From: UBA2233 sp002347965 [NCBI: Nitrospirae bacterium UBA2233]
Lineage (GTDB): Bacteria > UBA2233
Direction: 5' to 3'
NCBI GenBank assembly: GCA_002347965.1
Contig: DDYN01000013.1
Location: 18,398 to 82,397 of the forward strand
Length of the DNA: 64,000 nucleotides
Each line of letters starts with the position of its first letter. Position 1 is the stretch's first letter. Made by a program: the position numbers and the translations under genes. This document shows positions 35,882-44,661 of the stretch, piece after piece. The notes below the pieces were generated by a model that was given only the letters and a program-made list of their open reading frames with translations, did no database searches and was not told the origin of the DNA.

Positions 35882-36832
35882 ATGAAACCTCTTTCGACAT
35901 GGCTCGCCAAAAAGCTAGTCAGCAACAAACGGGGCGACCCAGAGGCGCTGAGCCGTATCGCTGCCATCATGACCATTGTCGTAAATCTCGCTTTGTTCAT
36001 GGCAAAGCTCTTTACGGGAATCACCATCGCCAGCATGGCGCTCGTTGCGGACAGCCTGGATTCGCTGTTCGACGTGCTTATCGCGGGTGTTATGTGGTTC
36101 GGCTTCCGGGTTGCCTTCAAGCCTGCGGATTCAGAACACCCTTTCGGCCATGGCCGGTTCGAGCACGTGGCCACGCTTATCCTGGCAATGCTCCTGACCT
36201 TGACTGGCATCTCGATCGCTTATGCGAGCATTCAAAGGTTGAGCGGGGAACCAAAAATTCAGCTTACAGACTGGGCCTTGTTCGTTATCGTCATAAACGT
36301 TCTGCTAAAGCTCTTTCTCGTTCGGTTCTCCATGAGGCTTAACCTTGAGATCGAAAGTGGCACCATCGAGGCAAACGTGTGGAACCTGTTCGGAGACGTA
36401 CTGTCCTCTTTGGTCGTGCTTGTTTCCCTCCTGGTTTACCGCTTTACTGGTTTTCCTCACTTGGACGCCTGCGCAAGCCTCCTTATCTCCGCCATGATCT
36501 TGAGCGTTGCCGTGAAGTTCTTCAAAGAAGCCTCTTCTACCCTCATGGGAAAGGCTGTCCACACAGAAGACGTCGAACGTATCCGAAGAATCGCGGAAGG
36601 TACCAAAGGGGTGAAGGGCGTACATGAGATTGTATGGCACAGCTACGGCAGGAAGCACGTCGTGTCGATGCACTTGGAGATCGATAAGAACCTTACAGTT
36701 GGGAAGGCTCACCGGATCACCCAGGAGGTTGAACGCAGCATCCTGGGCACGCAACGGCACATTCAAAGCCTCGTTATCCACGTAGACCCTGCCACGGAAG
36801 GAGGTTGCTCCAAGGGTACCGCCTCTTCCTGA
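35882..36832 (+). CDS. Cation diffusion facilitator transporter
   Basis: A six-helix CDF antiporter of 316 aa exporting divalent metal in exchange for protons. Helix 2 has D60xxxD64 (DSLFD), as in FieF, and HPFGHGRFEH is typical. The paired site in helix 5 is N168xxxD172 instead of the usual HxxxD, which may favour Mn or Fe over Zn. A cytoplasmic C-terminal domain (about 210-300) is complete. ATG 35882 is chosen over TTG 35870. The last 70 nt overlap the convergent BadF-type gene. Confidence 0.9.
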   Translation: MKPLSTWLAKKLVSNKRGDPEALSRIAAIMTIVVNLALFMAKLFTGITIASMALVADSLDSLFDVLIAGVMWFGFRVAFKPADSEHPFGHGRFEHVATLILAMLLTLTGISIAYASIQRLSGEPKIQLTDWALFVIVINVLLKLFLVRFSMRLNLEIESGTIEANVWNLFGDVLSSLVVLVSLLVYRFTGFPHLDACASLLISAMILSVAVKFFKEASSTLMGKAVHTEDVERIRRIAEGTKGVKGVHEIVWHSYGRKHVVSMHLEIDKNLTVGKAHRITQEVERSILGTQRHIQSLVIHVDPATEGGCSKGTASS

Positions 36833-37761
36833 GGAAAAGGAGAAAGGCCGAGCGCTTCGAGCGCCAAGAAGGCCGCACCCATCTCGGGCGGGAACAGCGG
36901 TTGCACCGGTTTTGCGTCCGGAAACCTGCTCTTTACGGTTCTCAGGAACATCTCAAGAAACGCCTCGTTCCTAAAGAGGCCGCCTGCCGTCGCGAAAGAA
37001 AACGCCTCTTGCAGTTGTAGCTTTCGAACGAGCGCTTCGAGCGCTCGCAAAAGATCTTGAGCCCCTTCCAGCACAATCCTTTCTGCGACCATATCGCCCT
37101 CGAACCCTAACGAAAGGACCTCCGGGGCAAACCGCGCAATCACGTCAACCCTCGAACGGCTCCGGTATACCAAGGGAAGAACGCCCGAGGGGTCCTCGAT
37201 GCAGTAGAACGTCATGAGGGCTTGGGGCAGACGCGTTTCAGGCCCTGTCCCGTCTACACTTCGCAGCGCCGCCCGTATTCCCTTCCTGCCCAAGTCAAAC
37301 CCGCTGCCTTCGTCGCCAAGAAGAAACCCGAAACCTCCCGTCCGCCCGGCCTGCCCCTTGGCATTCCTCCCTAACACCACCGAACCAGTACCTGCTATGA
37401 CGAGCACGCCAGGGTTTCCGGCGAACGCCCCCAGAAGGGCAACGCTCGCATCCGTGTGGGTGAGTACGACAGGGGATCCCTCAAGGCCCCTACGGACGAG
37501 CGCCTCAAGCCTATGCTTCCTTCGGTTCGCCTCTAGGCCTGCTATCCCAAGACAGACAGCGCGGATTACGGGACTAAAAGACGCCAGAGGAGTAAGGGCT
37601 TCCGAGAGTGCCCGGTTGAATGCCAAAAAAAACCCCCCCAAGCCCACGATGTTCGGGTTGGCAGGGCCCGCCAACGACACGCTCAAGGGCCTTGCGTACA
37701 GGTCGGCGACAACGCAGGCGGTTTTCGAGGCCCCCATATCCAGCCCGACTACGACGTCCAT
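36763..37761 (-). CDS. BadF/BadG-family ATPase (N-acetylglucosamine kinase-like)
   Basis: A 332-aa ASKHA-fold ATPase. Phosphate 1 motif GLDMGASKT at residues 6-14, a central VIAGTGSVVLG for phosphate 2, GDEGSGFDLGRKG, and a late ATAGGLFRN adenosine motif match eukaryotic-type GlcNAc kinases and BadF homologues rather than the radical-linked CoA-dehydratase activators, as no cluster cysteines are seen. The ATG at 37761 lies 7 nt after the regulator gene. Next to mpl, a role in wall-sugar recycling is plausible but inferred. Confidence 0.82.
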   Translation of the reverse strand: MDVVVGLDMGASKTACVVADLYARPLSVSLAGPANPNIVGLGGFFLAFNRALSEALTPLASFSPVIRAVCLGIAGLEANRRKHRLEALVRRGLEGSPVVLTHTDASVALLGAFAGNPGVLVIAGTGSVVLGRNAKGQAGRTGGFGFLLGDEGSGFDLGRKGIRAALRSVDGTGPETRLPQALMTFYCIEDPSGVLPLVYRSRSRVDVIARFAPEVLSLGFEGDMVAERIVLEGAQDLLRALEALVRKLQLQEAFSFATAGGLFRNEAFLEMFLRTVKSRFPDAKPVQPLFPPEMGAAFLALEALGLSPFPQEEAVPLEQPPSVAGSTWITRL

Positions 37762-37768
37762 CGCCCGC

Positions 37769-38593
37769 TCAAACCCGGACGGAGCGCACCATCCCGAGCG
37801 CGCTACGGATCTCGAAGGCAAGCTCCTCGATGGATTTATGGGTTACATCGAGCATCCGCCATCTTCGATGGCGTCGGCAGATTTCTTCAAACTCGTGGAC
37901 CTCCGACGTCACGCGCTCTGGGTCTACGTACTCGCGCGGCAACGTGTAGGCCCTGGCCATCACCCTGGCCTTCCTGCGCTCGATCAAGATTTCGACGGCT
38001 ATCGTTAAGGCAAAAACTTTCTTTGGGTCTAGCGTAAGAAGCTTTTCAGAAAGCGGCACCTCCGGCACGTACGGAACGTTCGCCGTCTTCATTCCCAGGC
38101 ATGCGAGGTACATCGAAAGCGGGGTTTTCGAGGTTCGTGAAGGGCCCACGAGTACCGCATCTGTTTCGTCGAGCGATTCAACGCCGGCTCCGTCATCATG
38201 CGCGATGGTAAACTCGATCGCGTTGATCCTGTCGAAGTAGTGGTTGTCCATACGGTACAAAAGCCCTGCCTTCTGCTCTGGCTCTTCATGGAGGTAGTCC
38301 CGAAGCGTAGACAGCATAGAGCCCATCAAGTCGGCATAAAGAATAGGCTTTCCCTTGGCCAACGTAACAAACGCCTCGCGAAGGTTCTTTTGTACGAACG
38401 TAAACACCACGAGTCCCCGGACTTTGCTGGCCTCCTCAATAAGTCGCTGAACCTGCTCGAGCGTCCGCGTCCTTGGGACTCGTATCATATCGACCGCATG
38501 ATCACCCAAATCAAACTGGACCAAGCAAGCCCTTAGGACTTTCTCGGCCGTGTCTCCGGTGGCATCGGACACGAGGAACACGGGCTTTTTCAT
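37769..38593 (-). CDS. Pyruvate phosphate dikinase/PEP synthase regulatory kinase-phosphorylase
   Basis: A 274-aa DUF299 protein that switches PPDK or PEP synthase on and off by ADP-dependent phosphorylation and Pi-dependent dephosphorylation. P-loop GPSRTSKTP (150-158) and the conserved IEFTIAHDDG (126-135) are present. No ppdK or ppsA lies in the window, so the target is not decided. It overlaps mpl by 4 nt, an odd pairing between wall recycling and central carbon control. Confidence 0.92.
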   Translation of the reverse strand: MKKPVFLVSDATGDTAEKVLRACLVQFDLGDHAVDMIRVPRTRTLEQVQRLIEEASKVRGLVVFTFVQKNLREAFVTLAKGKPILYADLMGSMLSTLRDYLHEEPEQKAGLLYRMDNHYFDRINAIEFTIAHDDGAGVESLDETDAVLVGPSRTSKTPLSMYLACLGMKTANVPYVPEVPLSEKLLTLDPKKVFALTIAVEILIERRKARVMARAYTLPREYVDPERVTSEVHEFEEICRRHRRWRMLDVTHKSIEELAFEIRSALGMVRSVRV

Positions 38594-40023
38594 GCCTTCT
38601 CCCTCGCTAACGCGTCCAAAATTCGTTCTTTGAACGCTTGGGTATCCGCATTCGACAAAAGGACGAGAACAAATGGGCTTCCTAAAGAAGGCGTAAGCGT
38701 TTTTTCAACAAGCCGGCCTGTATCCGGTTCGATGCAAGCCTTGACCCCGCGGGTTTGGAGCGTTTGGACAACTCCTTGTGGGTCTATTCGCTCGTCTTCC
38801 GGAACAGCGTCCAGACGGTCTGGAGGACGAAGAAAGACCGCGTCGGCCAAGCATAAGGCATCTATCAGCGCTCCTTGAAGAATGCGCCTTCGCATCGTGT
38901 TGGACCTCGGCTCGAAAATAACCCGAACCTCCCTGTTAGGGTAAGAATCCCTGATTGCCGTCAATACGGCCCGAACTGCCGTAGGATGGTGGGCGAAATC
39001 CTCGATCACGGTCGCATGGCCTGTTTCCGCCAAAATTTCAACCCTTCGCCGAACGCCATGAAAAGCCTGAAGGCTCTGGGCTGCGGACCGAACCTCAGCA
39101 CCGAGGAGCAAGGAGACCCCAAAGGCGGCCGTCAAGTTGCGGGCGTTGAACATCCCCCTAAGCGGCGTCTCGATGGACACCTCTTGGCCGAGGGTCCCGC
39201 CAACAACGCGAAAGCATGCACCGTCGCCGGTATGGCGAAAGTCGCGGATGGAAAACGCGTCGTTCTGGCAATCCCCAAAGGTATACATCCTGCCTCGAAA
39301 GCCCTCCAAGAGGCCGTGTAACCCTTGAATTTCCGAGGAGGCAAGGAGAAACCCTTCGGGGGGAACCAGGCTTGCGAGGAATCGGAATGCGTCGCGAACG
39401 TGCCCCAAGTCTCTGTAGATGTCCGCATGGTCGAACTCGACATGCGTAAACACGAGCCCAAAGGGCGCGTAATGGAATGCCTTGGGATGCTTGTCAAAGC
39501 AAGCCGTATCGTACTCGTCGCCTTCAAGCACGCAAAACGGCCCCTGCCCTATGCGATACCCCTGCTTTGTGTCGCGCGGAATCCCGCCGATAAAGTACGA
39601 AGGGTCAAGGCCGGCCTCAAAAAGGTTCCAGGCAATCGCCGAAGAAGTGGTCGTCTTTCCGTGGGTCCCCGCCACAACCACGGCTCGCTTGTCTTGAATG
39701 AGGAACATCCTGAGCACTTCTGGGAGCGAAAACACGGGGGCATTGGCCAGGAGCAGCGCGTCAAGCTCCTGGTTTCCGTAAGAAACGGCATTCCCTACGA
39801 CAAAGAAGTCTGTCTTGCCTGTTTGCGATGCGACCTTCCCCGCGTCGTATCCGACTCTGTAAGGAATACCCTTCTCCTCCAGAAGGTCCCTTGCCGGAGG
39901 ATACACGCCCTTGTCCGAGCCAGCCACCTCAAAGCCTAGATCTTTGAGTATACAGGCCAAGTTAGCCATGGCGATCCCCCCGATGCCCAAGATGTAACAG
40001 CGGCCGGGAGGTTTTAATCTCAC
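38590..40023 (-). CDS. mpl: UDP-N-acetylmuramate:murein-tripeptide ligase (Mpl)
   Basis: A Mur-ligase family protein of 477 aa that reattaches recycled murein peptides to UDP-MurNAc. The N-terminal GIGGIAMANLA and the P-loop AGTHGKTTTS (118-127), EGDEYDTACFD, and the VIEDFAHHPTAV motif distinguish Mpl from MurC. The start is a GTG at 40023 that overlaps the stop of the upstream lipoprotein gene (GTGA). It is co-transcribed with the metallopeptidase and lipoprotein genes. Confidence 0.93.
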   Translation of the reverse strand: MRLKPPGRCYILGIGGIAMANLACILKDLGFEVAGSDKGVYPPARDLLEEKGIPYRVGYDAGKVASQTGKTDFFVVGNAVSYGNQELDALLLANAPVFSLPEVLRMFLIQDKRAVVVAGTHGKTTTSSAIAWNLFEAGLDPSYFIGGIPRDTKQGYRIGQGPFCVLEGDEYDTACFDKHPKAFHYAPFGLVFTHVEFDHADIYRDLGHVRDAFRFLASLVPPEGFLLASSEIQGLHGLLEGFRGRMYTFGDCQNDAFSIRDFRHTGDGACFRVVGGTLGQEVSIETPLRGMFNARNLTAAFGVSLLLGAEVRSAAQSLQAFHGVRRRVEILAETGHATVIEDFAHHPTAVRAVLTAIRDSYPNREVRVIFEPRSNTMRRRILQGALIDALCLADAVFLRPPDRLDAVPEDERIDPQGVVQTLQTRGVKACIEPDTGRLVEKTLTPSLGSPFVLVLLSNADTQAFKERILDALAREKA

Positions 40024-40517
40024 GGCGCTAGCACCCCGAACCGCTCGACGCGAAGCGTATCCCCGACCACGCTTCCTGTAACCCATAGCGTAGCCCCGGG
40101 CTTTGGAAGGGCCTCTTCCCTGAGTCCTCCAACATCCAGCTCAAGCGCTCGGCCTTCGCCGCTCTCAAGGCGAAACCTGCCGTCTTCTTTGCGGAGAACC
40201 CCCACGAAAGGCCGCTTCCCCGAAATCGACAGGATCGTGTAGTTGCGGACATCGACTTCCGGGTAGGGAACAGACGGACGAAGCTCCCCCTCTAGCAAGA
40301 CATGCGCGCCCGGAAGGCCAACGAGCCCCTTCTCCATCTTTCCGGAGAGCCTGACGTGAGTTCCGTCTTCGGTTCGAAGGAGGCAGACCGCCCTCCCTTT
40401 TTCCTCGATGGCGACAAGGGTTCCCGACGAACGGAACACACGTGAAGACTCGCAGCCCAGTGTCAGCAAAGCCATGCACGACAACAGTCCACACACCCGA
40501 GCGAACCTATTTAACAC
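40020..40517 (-). CDS. Lipoprotein of unknown function
   Basis: A 165-aa exported protein with a good lipobox (LLTLGC, lipidated C22). The rest is two similar beta-rich segments (about 27-85 and 95-165), each with a start like SGTLVAIEEKGRAVCLLR or PFVGVLRKEDGRFRLES, suggesting tandem OB-like barrels. The GTG at 40517 is chosen as it yields the full signal and overlaps the metallopeptidase stop by 11 nt. Function is unknown. It lies between two M30-like peptidase genes and mpl. Confidence 0.75.
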   Translation of the reverse strand: MLNRFARVCGLLSCMALLTLGCESSRVFRSSGTLVAIEEKGRAVCLLRTEDGTHVRLSGKMEKGLVGLPGAHVLLEGELRPSVPYPEVDVRNYTILSISGKRPFVGVLRKEDGRFRLESGEGRALELDVGGLREEALPKPGATLWVTGSVVGDTLRVERFGVLAP

Positions 40518-42606
40518 GAACGACCGTAACGCCCAAAGGATAGGGCGTTTCCGTGGAAAAGACCACGTTTCGTTCCTTTGGGCCGTTCGTCGAGACAAGC
40601 TCGAAAAACGAAGCGCCTGCCGTTGGGATCACGTTGGCTACGGCTGGAAGCCTCAAGGGCAAGACCGACCCGAAAGGAACCCACGCTATCGGGTTGTCCC
40701 AGTCGAGGGCTGGAGTGCTCGCCGGGATGGACTCAAGCCTTTTAATGTAAGGCCCCGTAAAATATACCCGCCCAAACCCGCCAAAGTCTTCATTTCCCGT
40801 ATCGTTCGGCCCGTAGATTCTGATGCCTACCTCCTGGCCGCTCAAGGGGTCTCTTACGGGCTCTTTGTAATGGTAGGCTTCCCCCTTGAACCTTTGAACA
40901 CCCTCCAGCACAAGCGTGGCGTACCAATCCTTCATAAGGTCCGCAAAAGGCCTGTTCGAAGCCTGTTCGATCGCCCGCATTTCCTTGTTTAGGCCGGAGT
41001 AAGAGAACACCCGGTAGAGCCAGGCTATTCCCCCGTTATCGTTGAGAGCTCCGCTCCTTGAAATGCTGGCTCCGCCAGCCCGGTCGAACAAGTAGCGTAA
41101 AAATAAATACCCCAGCCCACGCCTGTAAGGCGAGTCCCCTCCGCCTTCATCGCCAAGATCGTAGCTCACGAACACGTCCTTGCCAGTCAAGGAAAGGTTT
41201 GGAAAGGCCGTCAGGGCGAACAGCGCAAGCTGCTTGGGGCCGGAGGGCTCGGAGCCGTACCCGGAGAGATCCTCGGCCAGGTACGCCAATGCTTCCGTAA
41301 ACCAGGTTACGGGTGTGCTCGCAAGCTCCCTGCGCGCGCTCGGTTCTACGATACGGTTGCCGAAGTAGATGAGATGGGCAAGCTCGTGCGCCATCGTCGC
41401 CAGAAGAATCCCGTTTTGACCAGCATCCTCCGGGACGAACGCATAAAACACCTCCCCCTCGTTGCTGAAAGGGTTGAGGCTTTCTTCCGGCGCGTCAGAA
41501 TCGGCCATGTTGGGGAACAAATCGGTCATGATTGTAAACCCCGAGGCCTGCGTGCCGTTCAACACGGGCGTCAGGAACACAATGACCTTACCGTTTCCGT
41601 CTACGTCCGTAGGCGCCCCGATAACCTGCATATCCCGCGGAACAATCGTCTCGTTGGCGACACGAACGAGCGCATTGAGCGCATCGTCCGAAAATCCTTG
41701 GGCTTCGGCATCAAGATATAGGTCTACATAGCTTCCTTGGGAAATACGCCTTGCCGGCCGCTCAAGCGCGCTACGGCCTCCCGACTGGATCACGCCGTTT
41801 TGCCATTTTGGGTCCAGGTCAAGCCCCGTCACATCCACGTAGAACGTCCGCATGTCGCCATCTCGTGCCGAAGGCAATGAGGGCTCCTGAGAGGGGGATG
41901 TCTGCATGGCCCCTTCCGACTGCTCCTGGTTCTTAATAGGGGCAACCTGCAGTGACAACCCATCAGGGGTGGGTGCTTGTCGCCCAGGCTCGGTTAGAGC
42001 AGGGGCAGTCTCCTGCGCAGACTGAGCAGGCGGCTTGACGGCAGCCTGCGGGGCGACTGGAACCGCCACGGGAATCAAGATGGGGGGAACGGCTAAGCTC
42101 ACGTGGGCCTGTGCAAGCGGTCCAATGTCCGCGTTAAACAACCGGGCGAGGGCCTTCTGCCTTGACCGGTCGAAAAGAATCCTCGCCGAGCCGGAGGCAA
42201 TCGTTTCCTGCTGCGTTTCCATGGCAAACGGGTTTACCGACATGGGGTTCTGCCAGTCGTGCACGCCCGAGGGCCTCGACAAAAGAAAGCGGAAGCTGTG
42301 CCCTTGAAGCTTCAGCTGGTAGGTTGGATCGCCCAAATTGGCGTTGGCCGGGTTTGGGACGGGCGTCACGTAGCTTGCAAGCCCTTGGGATTTGTCGACA
42401 TCCGGAAAATACGGGTCGGCGTGTACGATGACCACGTACGCCTCTTCCCCTTTTGGCTCCGGAAAAACCAACGAGGCTGACCCGGAGGGCGTAGGGACGT
42501 TGTAGGACTCTCCCGCGCTTTGATTGATTCGGTAGGTCAACCCAAACACGTGCATCGGGAAAAGCAGCAGAAGCCCAAGGAAACCCATTGATCTAAACAA
42601 GGTCAT
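40507..42606 (-). CDS. Exported M30-like zinc metallopeptidase
   Basis: A 699-aa exported protein: signal peptide (1-22), a beta-rich N-terminal region (about 25-175), a proline/alanine/glutamine-rich linker (about 176-250), and a catalytic part with H407-E408-L-A-H411 and a downstream WFTEALAYLAED (E438) as in M30 hyicolysin-type peptidases. A calcium-loop-like DVDGNGK is at 334-340. AGGAGGAGG precedes the ATG. It is a larger paralogue of the gene immediately upstream. Confidence 0.85.
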   Translation of the reverse strand: MTLFRSMGFLGLLLLFPMHVFGLTYRINQSAGESYNVPTPSGSASLVFPEPKGEEAYVVIVHADPYFPDVDKSQGLASYVTPVPNPANANLGDPTYQLKLQGHSFRFLLSRPSGVHDWQNPMSVNPFAMETQQETIASGSARILFDRSRQKALARLFNADIGPLAQAHVSLAVPPILIPVAVPVAPQAAVKPPAQSAQETAPALTEPGRQAPTPDGLSLQVAPIKNQEQSEGAMQTSPSQEPSLPSARDGDMRTFYVDVTGLDLDPKWQNGVIQSGGRSALERPARRISQGSYVDLYLDAEAQGFSDDALNALVRVANETIVPRDMQVIGAPTDVDGNGKVIVFLTPVLNGTQASGFTIMTDLFPNMADSDAPEESLNPFSNEGEVFYAFVPEDAGQNGILLATMAHELAHLIYFGNRIVEPSARRELASTPVTWFTEALAYLAEDLSGYGSEPSGPKQLALFALTAFPNLSLTGKDVFVSYDLGDEGGGDSPYRRGLGYLFLRYLFDRAGGASISRSGALNDNGGIAWLYRVFSYSGLNKEMRAIEQASNRPFADLMKDWYATLVLEGVQRFKGEAYHYKEPVRDPLSGQEVGIRIYGPNDTGNEDFGGFGRVYFTGPYIKRLESIPASTPALDWDNPIAWVPFGSVLPLRLPAVANVIPTAGASFFELVSTNGPKERNVVFSTETPYPLGVTVVRVK

Positions 42607-42623
42607 ACGCCTCCTCCTAAGGG

Positions 42624-44171
42624 CTACGGGACAAGGTAAACCGCAAGCAAGCCAGAGTCGCCTCGAAACGTGACGTCTACGTAGACCGAGGAAGAAGCAG
42701 TCGGGTTAAAAAACCGTGCGCTGCCCCCTTGAACCGTCCAGCTTCCAGACGGGTCCGGCTCGAACGCTGGCCCATTGAACGGAATCGTAACCATGTTCCC
42801 CTTGCAGTTATCGCAGTTAACCGATCTATTCCCTCTAAGCGCAATACCCACGGTCTGGCCAGTAACGGCGTCTTTTTTGGGCGGGTCGTAACGGAACCCT
42901 TGCTCTTCAAGGCCAAGCATCCCGTCGGCTATGAGCGTGGCAACCCAGTTCACGAACAACTCCTTAAACGGCCTACCTGTTGCCTTCTCGAGGTTAGCCC
43001 TTCCTGAGAGCCCGCTCGATAAAAGTTTACGGGTAAACGTTGCACCTCCTTTATCCACAAGATTTCCCGTAGTGTCAAACCCGGCAGCCCCTCCTGCCTG
43101 CTCGAACAGGTAGCGAAGGAACAAGTAGGCTGCCCCGCGCTGGGCAGCCGTGTCGGTATTTCCGCCAGCATCCGGCCCTGTCAAGGAGGCATCGGGGGCG
43201 GATTGGAGGTATTCGAACGACATGGCGGGCGGTCCGTTACTATCATCGCCAAGCCCGCAGTTGTCCTCGGCCATGTATGAAAGCCCCTCGTTAAGCCAGA
43301 CTTCCTCCGGTACGGCGTTCGGGATTTCATAAATACGTCTGGAGAAATTAATCAGATGCTGGTATTCGTGCGCAATCGTGGCGTACAGCAAATTCCTAGA
43401 AACCCGGCCGGCAACAGGAGTCGCGTAGATGATCTCCTGCTGGTTGCTGGATGGGTTTGAAAAGATTCGCCTAGGAAAGAGGTCGGCCGCACTGAAGAAC
43501 CCCACGGCACCGCTGTTTTTGAACCGATCGCTCAAAAGTACGCTGAAGCGAGCATCCCCGTTGATGTCCGATTCCTGGCCGAATAGAAGCCTGTCCCTGG
43601 GTACGATGAGATCGTCTATCCTACGAACAAGCTCGGGGACAAGCCCGGGCTCTACAGAGATACCTTCTTCTTGGTATACGTTGGCGTACTTGGTTTGCTC
43701 GATCAGCTTCGCTTGAATAACCATTACACCCTTGCCCGGTACAAGGCCCGTCAGGTCAAGATAGAAAGGGGTCGTGCCCGGGCTTGAGCCGGAAGCCATG
43801 GGCATGGCCTGGGTCTTGCGCTGCCTTTGAAATCGCTCGAGCCCTAGGACTTGCCATTCCCGCTGCCTTAAAACGGATTCGAACTCACCCATCCTTGGGT
43901 CGCGAGGCAAATCAACCGGAAAAGAAAGCCCCAGCATCTTGACCAAGGGGCGCATGGCGGGAATTTCCGCGTTAAACACGGTCGTCCCGATACCATCGGG
44001 CGAGGCCACTGCGAAGGCCTTAAAATCCGCCCCGGAAAGCGGCACCTTGACCGTACCCTTGGCCTGGAGCGTCCTGAGCTCTAGCGCCCGCCCTGTCAGC
44101 GGGGTTACAAGCGAAAGCAGGCAGCAAGCCAAGAAAAAACGCTTGAGAAACCCTATTTTTTGGGATTCCAC
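42624..44171 (-). CDS. Exported M30-like zinc metallopeptidase, shorter paralogue
   Basis: A 515-aa exported protein with a signal peptide (about 1-29), no long linker, and the catalytic motif H268-E-Y-Q-H272 followed by WLNEGLSYMAED (E295). A DINGDAR calcium-like loop is at 202-208. It shares its catalytic half with the following 699-aa protein, pointing to local duplication, with a 17-nt gap. Its start overlaps the preceding exported-protein gene by 19 nt. Substrate is unknown. Confidence 0.85.
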   Translation of the reverse strand: MESQKIGFLKRFFLACCLLSLVTPLTGRALELRTLQAKGTVKVPLSGADFKAFAVASPDGIGTTVFNAEIPAMRPLVKMLGLSFPVDLPRDPRMGEFESVLRQREWQVLGLERFQRQRKTQAMPMASGSSPGTTPFYLDLTGLVPGKGVMVIQAKLIEQTKYANVYQEEGISVEPGLVPELVRRIDDLIVPRDRLLFGQESDINGDARFSVLLSDRFKNSGAVGFFSAADLFPRRIFSNPSSNQQEIIYATPVAGRVSRNLLYATIAHEYQHLINFSRRIYEIPNAVPEEVWLNEGLSYMAEDNCGLGDDSNGPPAMSFEYLQSAPDASLTGPDAGGNTDTAAQRGAAYLFLRYLFEQAGGAAGFDTTGNLVDKGGATFTRKLLSSGLSGRANLEKATGRPFKELFVNWVATLIADGMLGLEEQGFRYDPPKKDAVTGQTVGIALRGNRSVNCDNCKGNMVTIPFNGPAFEPDPSGSWTVQGGSARFFNPTASSSVYVDVTFRGDSGLLAVYLVP

Positions 44172-44551
44172 GATCCTTTCCTTTCGACCGTAACCCGAAT
44201 TATCGTCTCGTTTTCGCCGGCGGCGAGCGAAATGCTTCCCCGCGCCTTGAGCGGCAGGTTTGCTATAAGGTAGGTAATCGTCGCGTCATCGATGTCCCTC
44301 CTTCCGATTTCCCAACCGGCCCTGGAAAGCTCTTTTTGATAAAAAGCATCGACTTTGGCGAGGTCGTCCCCCGTTTTAAGGTCAGCAGAGAAAACCTCGA
44401 GCGTTTTCGCCTCTTGCGTCCGTACAACCTTTGCTTGAGGATACACGGGGATGGTGCTTGGATAGGCCTTCGGAAACGTAAGTCCCAAGCACATTGCAAG
44501 CAGCATCAACCCCGTACCGAGCGTTGCACATTGAACTGGTCGAAATTTCAT
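44153..44551 (-). CDS. Small exported protein of unknown function
   Basis: A 132-aa protein with a signal peptide (about 1-29, with MLLAMCLGL). The mature part contains YPQAKVVR and AFYQKELSRAGWE, a pattern seen in small exported proteins where a stretch of about 80 residues forms an alpha-beta fold. No catalytic residue is evident. The ATG at 44551 has GGAGGAAAGG upstream. It heads the seven-gene minus-strand run that ends at the BadF-type gene, so it may act with the metallopeptidases. Confidence 0.7.
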   Translation of the reverse strand: MKFRPVQCATLGTGLMLLAMCLGLTFPKAYPSTIPVYPQAKVVRTQEAKTLEVFSADLKTGDDLAKVDAFYQKELSRAGWEIGRRDIDDATITYLIANLPLKARGSISLAAGENETIIRVTVERKGSWNPKK

Positions 44552-44583
44552 TGCCTTTCCTCCGTTTGGATAGGACATAAAGA

Positions 44584-44612
44584 TTGCTGCCAACAAGACG
44601 TTCCCCTATAAT
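44584..44612 (+). promoter_or_regulatory. Candidate murJ promoter
   Basis: TTGCTG (44584-44589) and a perfect TATAAT (44607-44612) with a 17-bp spacer, 50 bp upstream of the murJ ATG in the divergent spacer. Confidence 0.5.
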
Positions 44613-44661
44613 GAAAAACAAACATCGCATGAACCCTAGATAAGCCTTCAGAATTTAAAGC

